Positions 24,853-36,600 of a stretch of DNA of 64,000 nucleotides are shown here, in pieces (within the stretch, counting starts at the first letter, position 1; the number at the start of each line of letters is the position of its first letter). The notes under the pieces were generated by a model that saw only the letters and a program-made list of their open reading frames with translations, was not told the origin of the DNA and did not search any database. Position numbers and translations under genes: made by a program. The stretch is from Cololabis saira (taxonomy: Eukaryota; Chordata; Actinopteri; Beloniformes; Belonidae): the NCBI RefSeq assembly GCF_033807715.1, contig NC_084607.1:1172001-1236000 (forward strand), given 5' to 3'.

Positions 24853-26297
24853 CTAACTATAGGCTTTACTAAACAGAAATGTTTTAAGTTTAGTTTTAAA
24901 GGTGGAGGTGGTGTCAGCCCCCTTAACCCAGATTGGAAGTTGGTTCCATAGTAGTGGCGCCTGATAGCAGAACGCCCGCCCTCCAAATCTACATTTAGAT
25001 ACTCTAGGAACTACAAGTAAACCTGCACTCTGAGAACGGAGAGCTCTGACAGGAACATAAGGCACTATCAGGTCTTGCAAATAATGCGGAGCTAAGCCGT
25101 TTTGGGCTTTATACGCAAGTAATACAATTTTAAATTGGATTCTGAATTTTACGGGTAACCAATGGAGCGACGCTAACACTGGAGAGACGTGGTCTCTCCT
25201 GCTAATTCCTGTCAGTACTCGTGCTGCTGCATTTTGGATCAGCTGGAGCCTATTCAGCAAATTACTTGGACATCCTGCTAACAACACATTACAGTAATCT
25301 AGTCTAGAAGATACAAACGCATGAACTAGTTTTTCTGCATCACTCTGTGAGAGGATTTTCCTAATCTTTGCAATATTACGGAGATGGAAAAAGGCTATTT
25401 TACAAACCTGATTGACATATGGTTTAAACGACAAATCCTGATCGAAAATAACACCAAGATTTCTCACAGTTGCACTGGAAGCCATCGCAACACCATCTAA
25501 TCCCTTCCTAAGATGCTCTGGACCAAGAATGATAACCTCTGTTTTATCTGAATTTAGAAGCAGGAAATTTCTGGACATCCAGTCCTTGATGTCCCTAAGA
25601 CATGCCTGAAGTTTAACTAACGGTTCTGTTTTATCCGGCTTCATAGACAAATAGAGCTGCGTATCATCAGCATAACAATGAAAGTGTATGCCGTGATTCT
25701 GGATTATACTTCCCAACGGCTGCATGTATAAACTGAACAAGATTGGCCCTAGCACTGAACCCTGCGGAACACCATAACAGACCCTTGACTGTTCTGAAGA
25801 AACCTCATGTACATGAACAAACTGGAACCTGTCAGATAGGTATGATTTGAACCAACATAGAGCTGTCCCTTTAATCCCAACAACATGCTCTAACCTGTGC
25901 AGTAAAATGCCATGATCTATAGTGTCAAAAGCAGCACTGAGGTCCAGTAGAACCAGTATGGACACTAATCCCTTATCTGAGGCCATAAGGAGGTCATTCG
26001 TGACTCGAACCAGTGCTGTCTCTGTGCTATGATGCATTCTGAACCCTGACTGAAAGACTTCAAACAGATCATTTCTATACAAATAGTCACATAACTGGCT
26101 TGAAACTGCCTTTTCCAGAATTTTAGACACAAATGGAAGGTTGGAAATTGGTCTATAATTAGCTAAGGTGTCTGGGTCAAGAGAAGGTTTTTTAAGTAAA
26201 GGTTTAATTACTGCGACTTTGAAAACCTGTGGTACATATCCTAAACTTAGGGATAAGTTAATTTGGTCCAGTATTGTCGTACCAATAAGAGAAAAAA
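24853..26297 (-). CDS. LINE ORF2 fragment, reverse transcriptase (5'-truncated)
   Basis: About 481 codons of an L2-type ORF2 form an uninterrupted frame ending at a stop at 24853. Reverse-transcriptase landmarks in order on the minus strand are NYRPIS at 26160-26143, motif A LDLSAAFD at 25947-25924, motif B GVPQGSVLGP at 25773-25744 and the catalytic YADD at 25674-25663. A C-terminal region with LDYCN and LHWLPV follows, ending FLFSKAYS. The endonuclease half is missing, and no native start codon lies upstream of the RT core. The frame stays open leftward on its own strand into satellite and meets an ATG at 26388, giving a chance 511-codon chimera whose first 30 or so residues are satellite. 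The enzyme would synthesise cDNA in target-primed retrotransposition; alone this copy should not be autonomous. Confidence 0.9.
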
Positions 26298-26304
26298 TAT
26301 TTTT
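26298..26304. repeat. Right target-site duplication of the LINE (TATTTTT)
   Basis: TATTTTT is followed by GTGTCCACTAGAGGGC, so the interrupted satellite monomer resumes at its variable box. It matches 24057-24063. Confidence 0.6.
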
Positions 26305-29300
26305 GTGTCCACTAGAGGGCAAATAAATGCATTTACATACAGTAATTTTTGTGTCCACTAGAGGGCAAATAAATGCATTTAAATGCATTAATTTATGTGT
26401 CCACTAGAGGGGAAATAAATGCATTTAAATGCAGTTTCCTTTGTTTCCACTAGAGGGCAAATAAATGCATTTAAATGCATTAATTTATGTGTCAACTAGA
26501 GGGCAAATAAATGCATTTAAATGCATTAATTTATGTGTCAACTAGAGGGTAAATAAATGCATTTAAATGCAGTAACTTTTGTGTCCACTAGAGGGCAAAT
26601 AAATGCATTTAAATGCATTAATTTATGTGTCAACTAGAGGGTAAATAAATGCATTTAAATGCAGTTTCCTTTGTGTCCACTAGAGGGCAAATAAATGCAT
26701 TTAAATGCAGTATTTTTTGTGTCCACTAGAGGGCAAATAAATGCATTTACATACAGTAATTTTTGTGTCCACTAGAGGGCAAATAAATAATTTTAATGCA
26801 GTACTTTTTGTGTCCACTAGAGGGCAAATAAATGCATTTAAATGCAGTATTTTTTGTGTCCACTAGAGGGCAAATAAATGCATTTAAATGCAGTATTTTT
26901 TGTGTCCACTAGAGGGCAAATAAATGCATTTACATACAGTATTTTTTGTGTACACTAGAGGGCAAATAAATGCGTTTAAATGCATTAATTTATGTGTCCA
27001 CTAGAGGGGAAATAAATGCATTTAAATGCAGTTTCCTTTGTGTCCACTAGAGGGCAAATGAATGCATTTAAATGCAGTATTTTTTGTGTCCACTAGAGGG
27101 CAAATAAATCCATTTAAATACAGTATTTTATGTGTCCAATAGAGGGCAAATAAATGCATTTAAATGCAGTAACGTATGTGTCCACTAGAGGGCAAATAAG
27201 TGCATTTAAATGCAGTAACTTATGTGTCCACTAGAGGGCAAATAAATGCATTTAAATGCAGTAATTTATGTGTCCACTAGAGGGCAAATAAATGCATTTA
27301 AATGCAGTAACTTTTGTGTCCACTAGAGGGCAAATAAATGCATTTAAATGCATTAATTTATGTGTCATCTAGAGGGCAAATAAATGCATTCAAATGCAGT
27401 TTCCTTTGTGTCCACTAGAGGGCAAATGAATGCATTTAAATGCAGTAATTTTGTGTCCACTAGAGGGCAAATAAATGCATTTAAATGCATTAATTCATGT
27501 GTCCACTAGAGGGCAAATAAATGCATTTAAATGCAGTATTTTTTGTGTCCACTAGAGGGCAAATAAATGCATTTAAATGCAGTATGTTTTGTGTCCACTA
27601 GAGGGCAAATAAATGCATTTAAATGCATTAATTTATATATCAACTAGAGGGCAAATAAATGCATTTAAATGCAGTTTCCTTTGTGTCCACTAGAGGGAAA
27701 ATAAATGCATTTAAATGCAGTATTTTTTGTGTCCACTAGAGGGCAAATAAATGCATTTAAATGCATTAATTCATGTGTCCACTAGAGGGCAAATAAATGC
27801 ATTTAAATGCAGTATTTTTTTTGTCCACTAGAGGGCAAATAAATGCATTTAAATACAGTATTTTTTGAGTCCACTAGAGGGCAAATAAATGCATTTAAAT
27901 GCAATAACGTATATGTCCACTAGAGGGCAAATAAATGCATTTAAATACAGTATTTTTTGAGTCCACTAGAGGGCAAATAAATAATTTTAATGCAGTAACT
28001 TTTGAGTCCACTAGAGGGCAAATAAATGCATTTAAATGCAGTAATTATTATGTACACTAGAGGGCAAATAAATGCATTTAAATACAGTATTTCATGTGTC
28101 CACTAGAGGGCAAATAAATCATTTCAATGCATTAATTAATGTGTCCACTAGAGGGCAAATAAATGCATTTAAATGCAGTACTTTTTGTGTCCACTAGAGG
28201 GCAAATAAATAATTTTAATGCATTTATTCATGTGTCCACTAGAGGGCAAATAAATGCATGAAAATGCAATAACCTATGTGTCCACTAGAGGGAAATTAAA
28301 TGCATTTAAATACAGTATTTTTTGAGTCCACTAGAGGGCAAATAAATAATTTGAATGCAGTAACTTTTGTGTCCACTAGAGGGCAAATAAATGCCTTTAA
28401 ATGCAGTAACGTATGTGTCCACTAGAGGGGAAATAAATGCATTTAAATGCAGTATTTTTTGTGTCCACTAGAGGGCAAATAAATCCATTTAAATGCAGTT
28501 TCCTTTGTGTCCACTAGAGGGCAAATAAATGCATTTAAATGCATGTAAATGCAGTAACGTATGTGTCCACTAGAGGGCAAATAAATGCATTTAAATGCAT
28601 TTAAATGCAGTAACGTATGTGTCCACTAGAGGGCAAATAAATGCATTTAAATGCAGTATTTTTTGTGTCCACTAGAGGGCAAATAAATGCATTTAAATGC
28701 AGTAACGTATGTGTCCACTAGAGGGCAAATAAATGCATTAAAATGCATTAATTCATGTGTCCACTAGAGAGCAAATAAATGCATTTAAATGCAGTAAACT
28801 TTGTGTCCACTAGAGGGCAAATAAATGCATTTAAATGCATTAATTCATGTGTCCACTAGAGGGCAAATAAATGCATTTTAATGCAGTTTCCTTTGTGTCC
28901 ACTAGAGGGCAAATAAATGCATTTAAATGCAGTATTTTTTGTGTCCACTAGAGGGCAAATAAATTCATTTAAATGCAGTAACTTTTGTGTCCACTAGACG
29001 GCAAATAAATGCATTTAAATGCATTAATTTATGTGTCCACTAGAGGGCAAATAAATACATTTAAATGCAGTAATTAATATGTCCAATAGAGGGCAAATAC
29101 ATAATTTTAATGCAGTAACTTTTGTGTCCACTAGAGGGCAAATAAATGCATTTAAATGCAGTATTTTCTGTGTCCACTAGAGGGCAAATAAATGCATTTA
29201 AATGCAGTAATGTATGTGTCCACTAGAGGGCAAATAAATGCATTTAAATACAATATTTTTTGTGTCTAATAGAGGGCAAATAAATGCATTTAAATGCAGT

Positions 29301-29337
29301 ATTTTTTTGTGTCCACTAGAGGGCAAATAAATGCATT

Positions 29338-32300
29338 TAAATGCAGTATTTTTGTGTCCACTAGAGGGCAAATAAATACATTTAAATGCAGTTTCCTTTG
29401 TGTCCACTAGAGGGCAAATAAATGCATTAAAATGCATGTAAATGCAGTAACGTATGTGTCCACTAGAGGGCAAATAAATGCAAATAAATGCATTTAAATG
29501 CAATAACGTATGTGTCCACTAGAGGGCAAATAAATGCATTTAAATGCAGTTTCCTTTGTGTCCACTAGAGGGCAAATAAATGCATTTAAATGCAGTAACA
29601 TTTGTGTCCACTAGAGGGCAAAAAAATGAATTTAAATGCAGTATTTTTTGTGTCCACTAGAGGGCAAATAAATGCATTTAAATGCATGTAAATGCAGTAA
29701 CGTATGTGTCCACTAGAGGGCAAATAAATGCATTTAAATGCATTTAAATGCAGTAACGTATGTGTCCACTAGAGGGCAAATAAATGCATTTAAATGCAGT
29801 ATTTTTTGTGTCCACTAGAGGGCAAATAAATGCATTTAAATGCAGTAACCTTTGTGTCCACTAGAGGGCAAAAAAATGAATTTAAATGCAGTATTTTTTG
29901 TGTCCACTAGAGGGCAAATAAATGCATTTAAATGCAGTAACCTTTGTGTCCACTAGAGGGCAAATAAATGCATTTAAATGCAGTAACCTTTGTGTCCACT
30001 AGAGGGCAAATAAATGCATTTAAATGCATTAATTCATGTGTCCACTAGAGGGCAAATAAATGCATTTATATGCAGTTTCCTTTGTGTCCACTAGAGGGCA
30101 AATAAATGCATTTAAATGCAGTAACGTATGTGTCCACTAGAGGTAAAATCAATATATTTAAATGCAGTAATTTATATGTCCACTAGAGGGCAAAAAAATG
30201 AATTTAAATGCAGTATTTTTTGTGTCCACTAGAGGGCAAATAAATGCATTTAAATGCATGTAAATGCAGTAACGTATGTGTCCACTAGAGGGCAAATAAA
30301 TGCATTTAAATGCATTTAAATGCAGTAACGTATGTGTCCACTAGAGGGCAAATAAATGCATTTAAATGCAGTATTTTTTGTGTCCACTAGAGGGCAAATA
30401 AATGCATTTAAATGCAGTAACCTTTGTGTCCACTAGAGGGCAAAAAAATGAATTTAAATGCAGTATTTTTTGTGTCCACTAGAGGGCAAATAAATGCATT
30501 TAAATGCAGTAACCTTTGTGTCCACTAGAGGGCAAATAAATGCATTTAAATGCAGTAACCTTTGTGTCCACTAGAGGGCAAATAAATGCATTTAAATGCA
30601 TTAATTCATGTGTCCACTAGAGGGCAAATAAATGCATTTATATGCAGTTTCCTTTGTGTCCACTAGAGGGCAAATAAATGCATTTAAATGCAGTAACGTA
30701 TGTGTCCACTAGAGGTAAAATCAATATATTTAAATGCAGTAATTTATATGTCCACTAGAGGGCAAATAGATCCATTTAAATGCAGTAACGTATGTGTCCA
30801 CTAGAGGGCAAATAAATGCATATAAATGCATTTAAATGCAGTAACGTATGTGTCCACTAGAGGGCAAATAAATGCATTTAAATGCAGTAATTTATGTGTC
30901 CACTAGAGGGCAAATAAATGCATTTAAATGCAGTAACTTTTGTGTCCACTAGAGGGCAAATAAATGCATTTAAATGCATTAATTTATGTGTCATCTAGAG
31001 GGCAAATAAATTCATTTAAATGCAGTTTCCTTTGTGTCCACTAGAGGGCAAATAAATGCATTTAAATGCAGTAATTTTGTGTCCACTAGAGGGCAAATAA
31101 ATGCATTTAAATGCATTAATTCATGTGTCCACTAGAGGGCAAATAAATGCATTTAAATGCATTAATTCATGTGTCCACTAGAGGGCAAATAAATGCATTT
31201 AAATGCATTAATTCATGTGTCCACTAGAGGGCAAATAAATAATTTTAATGCAGTAACTTTTGAGTCCACTAGAGGGCAAATAAATGCATTTAAATGCAGT
31301 AATTTATGTGTCCACTAGAGGGCAAATAAATGCATTTAAATGCAGTAACTTTTGTGTCCACTAGAGGGCAAATAAATGCATTTAAATGCAGTTTCCTTTG
31401 TGTCCACTAGAGGGCAAATAAATGCATTTAAATGCAGTATTTTCTGTGTCCACTAGAGGGCAAATAAATGCATTTAAATGCAGTATTTTTGTGTCCACTA
31501 GAGGGCAAATAAATACATTTAAATGCAGTTTCCTTTGTGTCCACTAGAGGGCAAATAAATGCATTAAAATGCATGTAAATGCAGTAACGTATGTGTCCAC
31601 TAGAGGGCAAATAAATGCAAATAAATGCATTTAAATGCAATAACGTATGTGTCCACTAGAGGGCAAATAAATGCATTTAAATGCAGTTTCCTTTGTGTCC
31701 ACTAGAGGGCAAATAAATGCATTTAAATGCAGTAACATTTGTGTCCACTAGAGGGCAAAAAAATGAATTTAAATGCAGTATTTTTTGTGTCCACTAGAGG
31801 GCAAATAAATGCATTTAAATGCATGTAAATGCAGTAACGTATGTGTCCACTAGAGGGCAAATAAATGCATTTAAATGCATTTAAATGCAGTAACGTATGT
31901 GTCCACTAGAGGGCAAATAAATGCATTTAAATGCAGTATTTTTTGTGTCCACTAGAGGGCAAATAAATGCATTTAAATGCAGTAACCTTTGTGTCCACTA
32001 GAGGGCAAAAAAATGAATTTAAATGCAGTATTTTTTGTGTCCACTAGAGGGCAAATAAATGCATTTAAATGCAGTAACCTTTGTGTCCACTAGAGGGCAA
32101 ATAAATGCATTTAAATGCAGTAACCTTTGTGTCCACTAGAGGGCAAATAAATGCATTTAAATGCATTAATTCATGTGTCCACTAGAGGGCAAATAAATGC
32201 ATTTATATGCAGTTTCCTTTGTGTCCACTAGAGGGCAAATAAATGCATTTAAATGCAGTAACGTATGTGTCCACTAGAGGTAAAATCAATATATTTAAAT

Positions 32301-33611
32301 GCAGTAATTTATATGTCCACTAGAGGGCAAAAAAATGAATTTAAATGCAGTATTTTTTGTGTCCACTAGAGGGCAAATAAATGCATTTAAATGCATGTAA
32401 ATGCAGTAACGTATGTGTCCACTAGAGGGCAAATAAATGCATTTAAATGCATTTAAATGCAGTAACGTATGTGTCCACTAGAGGGCAAATAAATGCATTT
32501 AAATGCAGTATTTTTTGTGTCCACTAGAGGGCAAATAAATGCATTTAAATGCAGTAACCTTTGTGTCCACTAGAGGGCAAAAAAATGAATTTAAATGCAG
32601 TATTTTTTGTGTCCACTAGAGGGCAAATAAATGCATTTAAATGCAGTAACCTTTGTGTCCACTAGAGGGCAAATAAATGCATTTAAATGCAGTAACCTTT
32701 GTGTCCACTAGAGGGCAAATAAATGCATTTAAATGCATTAATTCATGTGTCCACTAGAGGGCAAATAAATGCATTTATATGCAGTTTCCTTTGTGTCCAC
32801 TAGAGGGCAAATAAATGCATTTAAATGCAGTAACGTATGTGTCCACTAGAGGTAAAATCAATATATTTAAATGCAGTAATTTATATGTCCACTAGAGGGC
32901 AAATAGATCCATTTAAATGCAGTAACGTATGTGTCCACTAGAGGGCAAATAAATGCATATAAATGCATTTAAATGCAGTAACGTATGTGTCCACTAGAGG
33001 GCAAATAAATGCATTTAAATGCAGTAATTTATGTGTCCACTAGAGGGCAAATAAATGCATTTAAATGCAGTAACTTTTGTGTCCACTAGAGGGCAAATAA
33101 ATGCATTTAAATGCATTAATTTATGTGTCATCTAGAGGGCAAATAAATTCATTTAAATGCAGTTTCCTTTGTGTCCACTAGAGGGCAAATAAATGCATTT
33201 AAATGCAGTAATTTTGTGTCCACTAGAGGGCAAATAAATGCATTTAAATGCATTAATTCATGTGTCCACTAGAGGGCAAATAAATGCATTTAAATGCATT
33301 AATTCATGTGTCCACTAGAGGGCAAATAAATGCATTTAAATGCATTAATTCATGTGTCCACTAGAGGGCAAATAAATAATTTTAATGCAGTAACTTTTGA
33401 GTCCACTAGAGGGCAAATAAATGCATTTAAATGCAGTAATTTATGTGTCCACTAGAGGGCAAATAAATGCATTTAAATGCAGTAACTTTTGTGTCCACTA
33501 GAGGGCAAATAAATGCATTTAAATGCAGTTTCCTTTGTGTCCACTAGAGGGCAAATAAATGCATTTAAATGCAGTATTTTCTGTGTCCACTAGAGGGCAA
33601 ATAAATGCATT
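29338..33611 (+). repeat. Higher-order repeat, 2137-bp period, two tandem copies
   Basis: Copies are about 29338-31474 and 31475-33611. Markers at an offset of exactly 2137 include the poly-A monomer (the C before the A-run at 29619 and 31756) and the GAGGTAAAATC monomer (about 30711 and 32848). At the right edge the second copy differs by a shortened TTTAAAACAG monomer. Confidence 0.85.
29610..30760 (+). repeat. Nested higher-order repeat, 572-bp period
   Basis: Inside the 2137-bp unit a 572-bp block is repeated in tandem: the poly-A monomer markers at 29619/30191 and 29869/30441 are both 572 apart. 572 equals twelve 46-bp monomers plus two 10-bp expansions. The same nested pair recurs at about 31.75-32.90 kb and 36.42-37.57 kb as part of the larger duplications. 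Confidence 0.8.
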
Positions 33612-36600
33612 TAAAACAGTATTTTTTGTGTCCACTAGAGGGCAAATCAATGCATTTAAATGCATTAATTTATGTGTCAACTAGAGGGCAAATAAATGCA
33701 TTTAAATGCAGTTTCCTTTGTGTCCACTAGAGGGCAAATAAATGCATTTAAATGCATTAATTTTTGTGTCCACTAGAGGGCAAATAAATGCATTTAAATG
33801 CAGTAATCTTTGTGTCCACTAGAGGGCAAATAAATGCATTTAAATGCATTAATTCATATGTCCACTAGAGGGCGAATAAATGCATTTAAATGCAGTTTCC
33901 TTTGTGTCCACTAGAGGGCAAATAAATGCATTTAAATGCAGTATTTTTTGTGTCCACTAGAGGGCAAATAAATCAATTTAAATGCAGTAACTTTTGTGTC
34001 CACTAGAGGGCAAATAAATGCATTTAAATGCAATAATTTATGTGTCCACTAGAGGGCAAATAAATGCATTTAAATGCAGTTTCCTTTGTGTCCACTAGAT
34101 GGCAAATAAATGCATTTAAATGCAGTATTTTTTGTGTCCGCTAGAGGGCAAATAAATCAATTTAAATGCAGTAACGTATGTGTCCACTAGAGGGCAAATA
34201 AATCAATTTAAATGCAGTAACTTTTGTGTCCACTAGAGGGCAAATTAATGCATTTAAATGCATTAATTCATGTGTCCACTAGAGGGCAAATAAATGCATT
34301 TAAATGCAGTATTTTTTGTGTCCACTAGAGGGCAAATAAATGCATTTAAATGCATTAATTCATGTGTCCACTAGAGAGCAAATAAATGCATTTAAATGCA
34401 GTAAACTTTGTGTCCACTAGAGGGCAAATAAATGCATTTAAATGCATTAATTCATGTGTCCACTAGAGGGCAAATAAATGCATTTAAATGCAGTTTCCTT
34501 TGTGTCCACTAGAGGGCAAATAAATGCATTTAAATGCAGTATTTTTTGTGTCCACTAGAGGGCAAATAAATTCATTTAAATGCAGTAACTTTTGTGTCCA
34601 CTAGACGGCAAATAAATGCATTTAAATGCAGTAAACTTTGTGTCCACTAGAGGGCAAATAAATGCATTTAAATGCATTAATTCATGTGTCCACTAGAGGG
34701 CAAATAAATGCATTTAAATGCAGTTTCCTTTGTGTCCACTAGAGGGCAAATAAACGCATTTAAATGCATTAATTTATGTGTCCACTAGAGGGCAAATAAA
34801 TACATTTAAATGCAGTAATTAATATGTCCAATAGAGGGCAAATACATAATTTTAATGCAGTAACTTTTGTGTCCACTAGAGGGCAAATAAATGCATTTAA
34901 ATGCAGTATTTTCTGTGTCCACTAGAGGGCAAATAAATGCATTTAAATGCAGTAATTTATGTGTCCACTAGAGGGCAAATAAATGCATTTAAATACAATA
35001 TTTTTTGTGTCTAATAGAGGGCAAATAAATGCATTTAAATGCAGTATTTTTTGTGTCCACTAGAGGGCAAATAAATGCATTTAAATGCAGTATTTTTTGT
35101 GTCCACTAGAGGGCAAAAAAATGAATTTAAATGCAGTATTTTTTGTGTCCACTAGAGGGCAAATAAATGCATTTAAATGCAGTAACCTTTGTGTCCACTA
35201 GAGGGCAAATAAATGCATTTAAATGCAGTAACCTTTGTGTCCACTAGAGGGCAAATAAATGCATTTAAATGCATTAATTCATGTGTCCACTAGAGGGCAA
35301 ATAAATGCATTTATATGCAGTTTCCTTTGTGTCCACTAGAGGGCAAATAAATGCATTTAAATGCAGTAACGTATGTGTCCACTAGAGGTAAAATCAATAT
35401 ATTTAAATGCAGTAATTTATATGTCCACTAGAGGGCAAATAGATCCATTTAAATGCAGTAACGTATGTGTCCACTAGAGGGCAAATAAATGCATATAAAT
35501 GCATTTAAATGCAGTAACGTATGTGTCCACTAGAGGGCAAATAAATGCATTTAAATGCAGTAATTTATGTGTCCACTAGAGGGCAAATAAATGCATTTAA
35601 ATGCAGTAACTTTTGTGTCCACTAGAGGGCAAATAAATGCATTTAAATGCATTAATTTATGTGTCATCTAGAGGGCAAATAAATTCATTTAAATGCAGTT
35701 TCCTTTGTGTCCACTAGAGGGCAAATAAATGCATTTAAATGCAGTAATTTTGTGTCCACTAGAGGGCAAATAAATGCATTTAAATGCATTAATTCATGTG
35801 TCCACTAGAGGGCAAATAAATGCATTTAAATGCATTAATTCATGTGTCCACTAGAGGGCAAATAAATGCATTTAAATGCATTAATTCATGTGTCCACTAG
35901 AGGGCAAATAAATAATTTTAATGCAGTAACTTTTGAGTCCACTAGAGGGCAAATAAATGCATTTAAATGCAGTAATTTATGTGTCCACTAGAGGGCAAAT
36001 AAATGCATTTAAATGCAGTAACTTTTGTGTCCACTAGAGGGCAAATAAATGCATTTAAATGCAGTTTCCTTTGTGTCCACTAGAGGGCAAATAAATGCAT
36101 TTAAATGCAGTATTTTCTGTGTCCACTAGAGGGCAAATAAATGCATTTAAATGCAGTATTTTTGTGTCCACTAGAGGGCAAATAAATACATTTAAATGCA
36201 GTTTCCTTTGTGTCCACTAGAGGGCAAATAAATGCATTAAAATGCATGTAAATGCAGTAACGTATGTGTCCACTAGAGGGCAAATAAATGCAAATAAATG
36301 CATTTAAATGCAATAACGTATGTGTCCACTAGAGGGCAAATAAATGCATTTAAATGCAGTTTCCTTTGTGTCCACTAGAGGGCAAATAAATGCATTTAAA
36401 TGCAGTAACATTTGTGTCCACTAGAGGGCAAAAAAATGAATTTAAATGCAGTATTTTTTGTGTCCACTAGAGGGCAAATAAATGCATTTAAATGCATGTA
36501 AATGCAGTAACGTATGTGTCCACTAGAGGGCAAATAAATGCATTTAAATGCATTTAAATGCAGTAACGTATGTGTCCACTAGAGGGCAAATAAATGCATT

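Larger units (their letters stand above)
24066..26297 (-). mobile_element. 5'-truncated L2-like non-LTR retrotransposon
   Basis: This 2.2-kb LINE is inserted in the satellite in antisense orientation. From its 3' end it has a (TTGAA)n tail at 24066-24085, a 3' untranslated region of about 770 bp and the C-terminal reverse-transcriptase part of ORF2. The 5' end is cut off at about 26297, with no endonuclease domain, the usual result of incomplete target-primed reverse transcription. The pentanucleotide tail and the ORF2 C-terminus (LHWLPV region) point to the CR1/L2 group; L2 is my best call, not proven. It replaced nothing: satellite resumes in phase with the duplicated TATTTTT. The intact frame suggests a fairly recent insertion. 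Confidence 0.9.

Noticed and set aside
24201..24853. Overlapping open frames on both strands in the LINE 3' UTR
   Set aside because: They overlap in several frames, follow the 185-bp duplication, and lie after the ORF2 stop; no recognisable domain.
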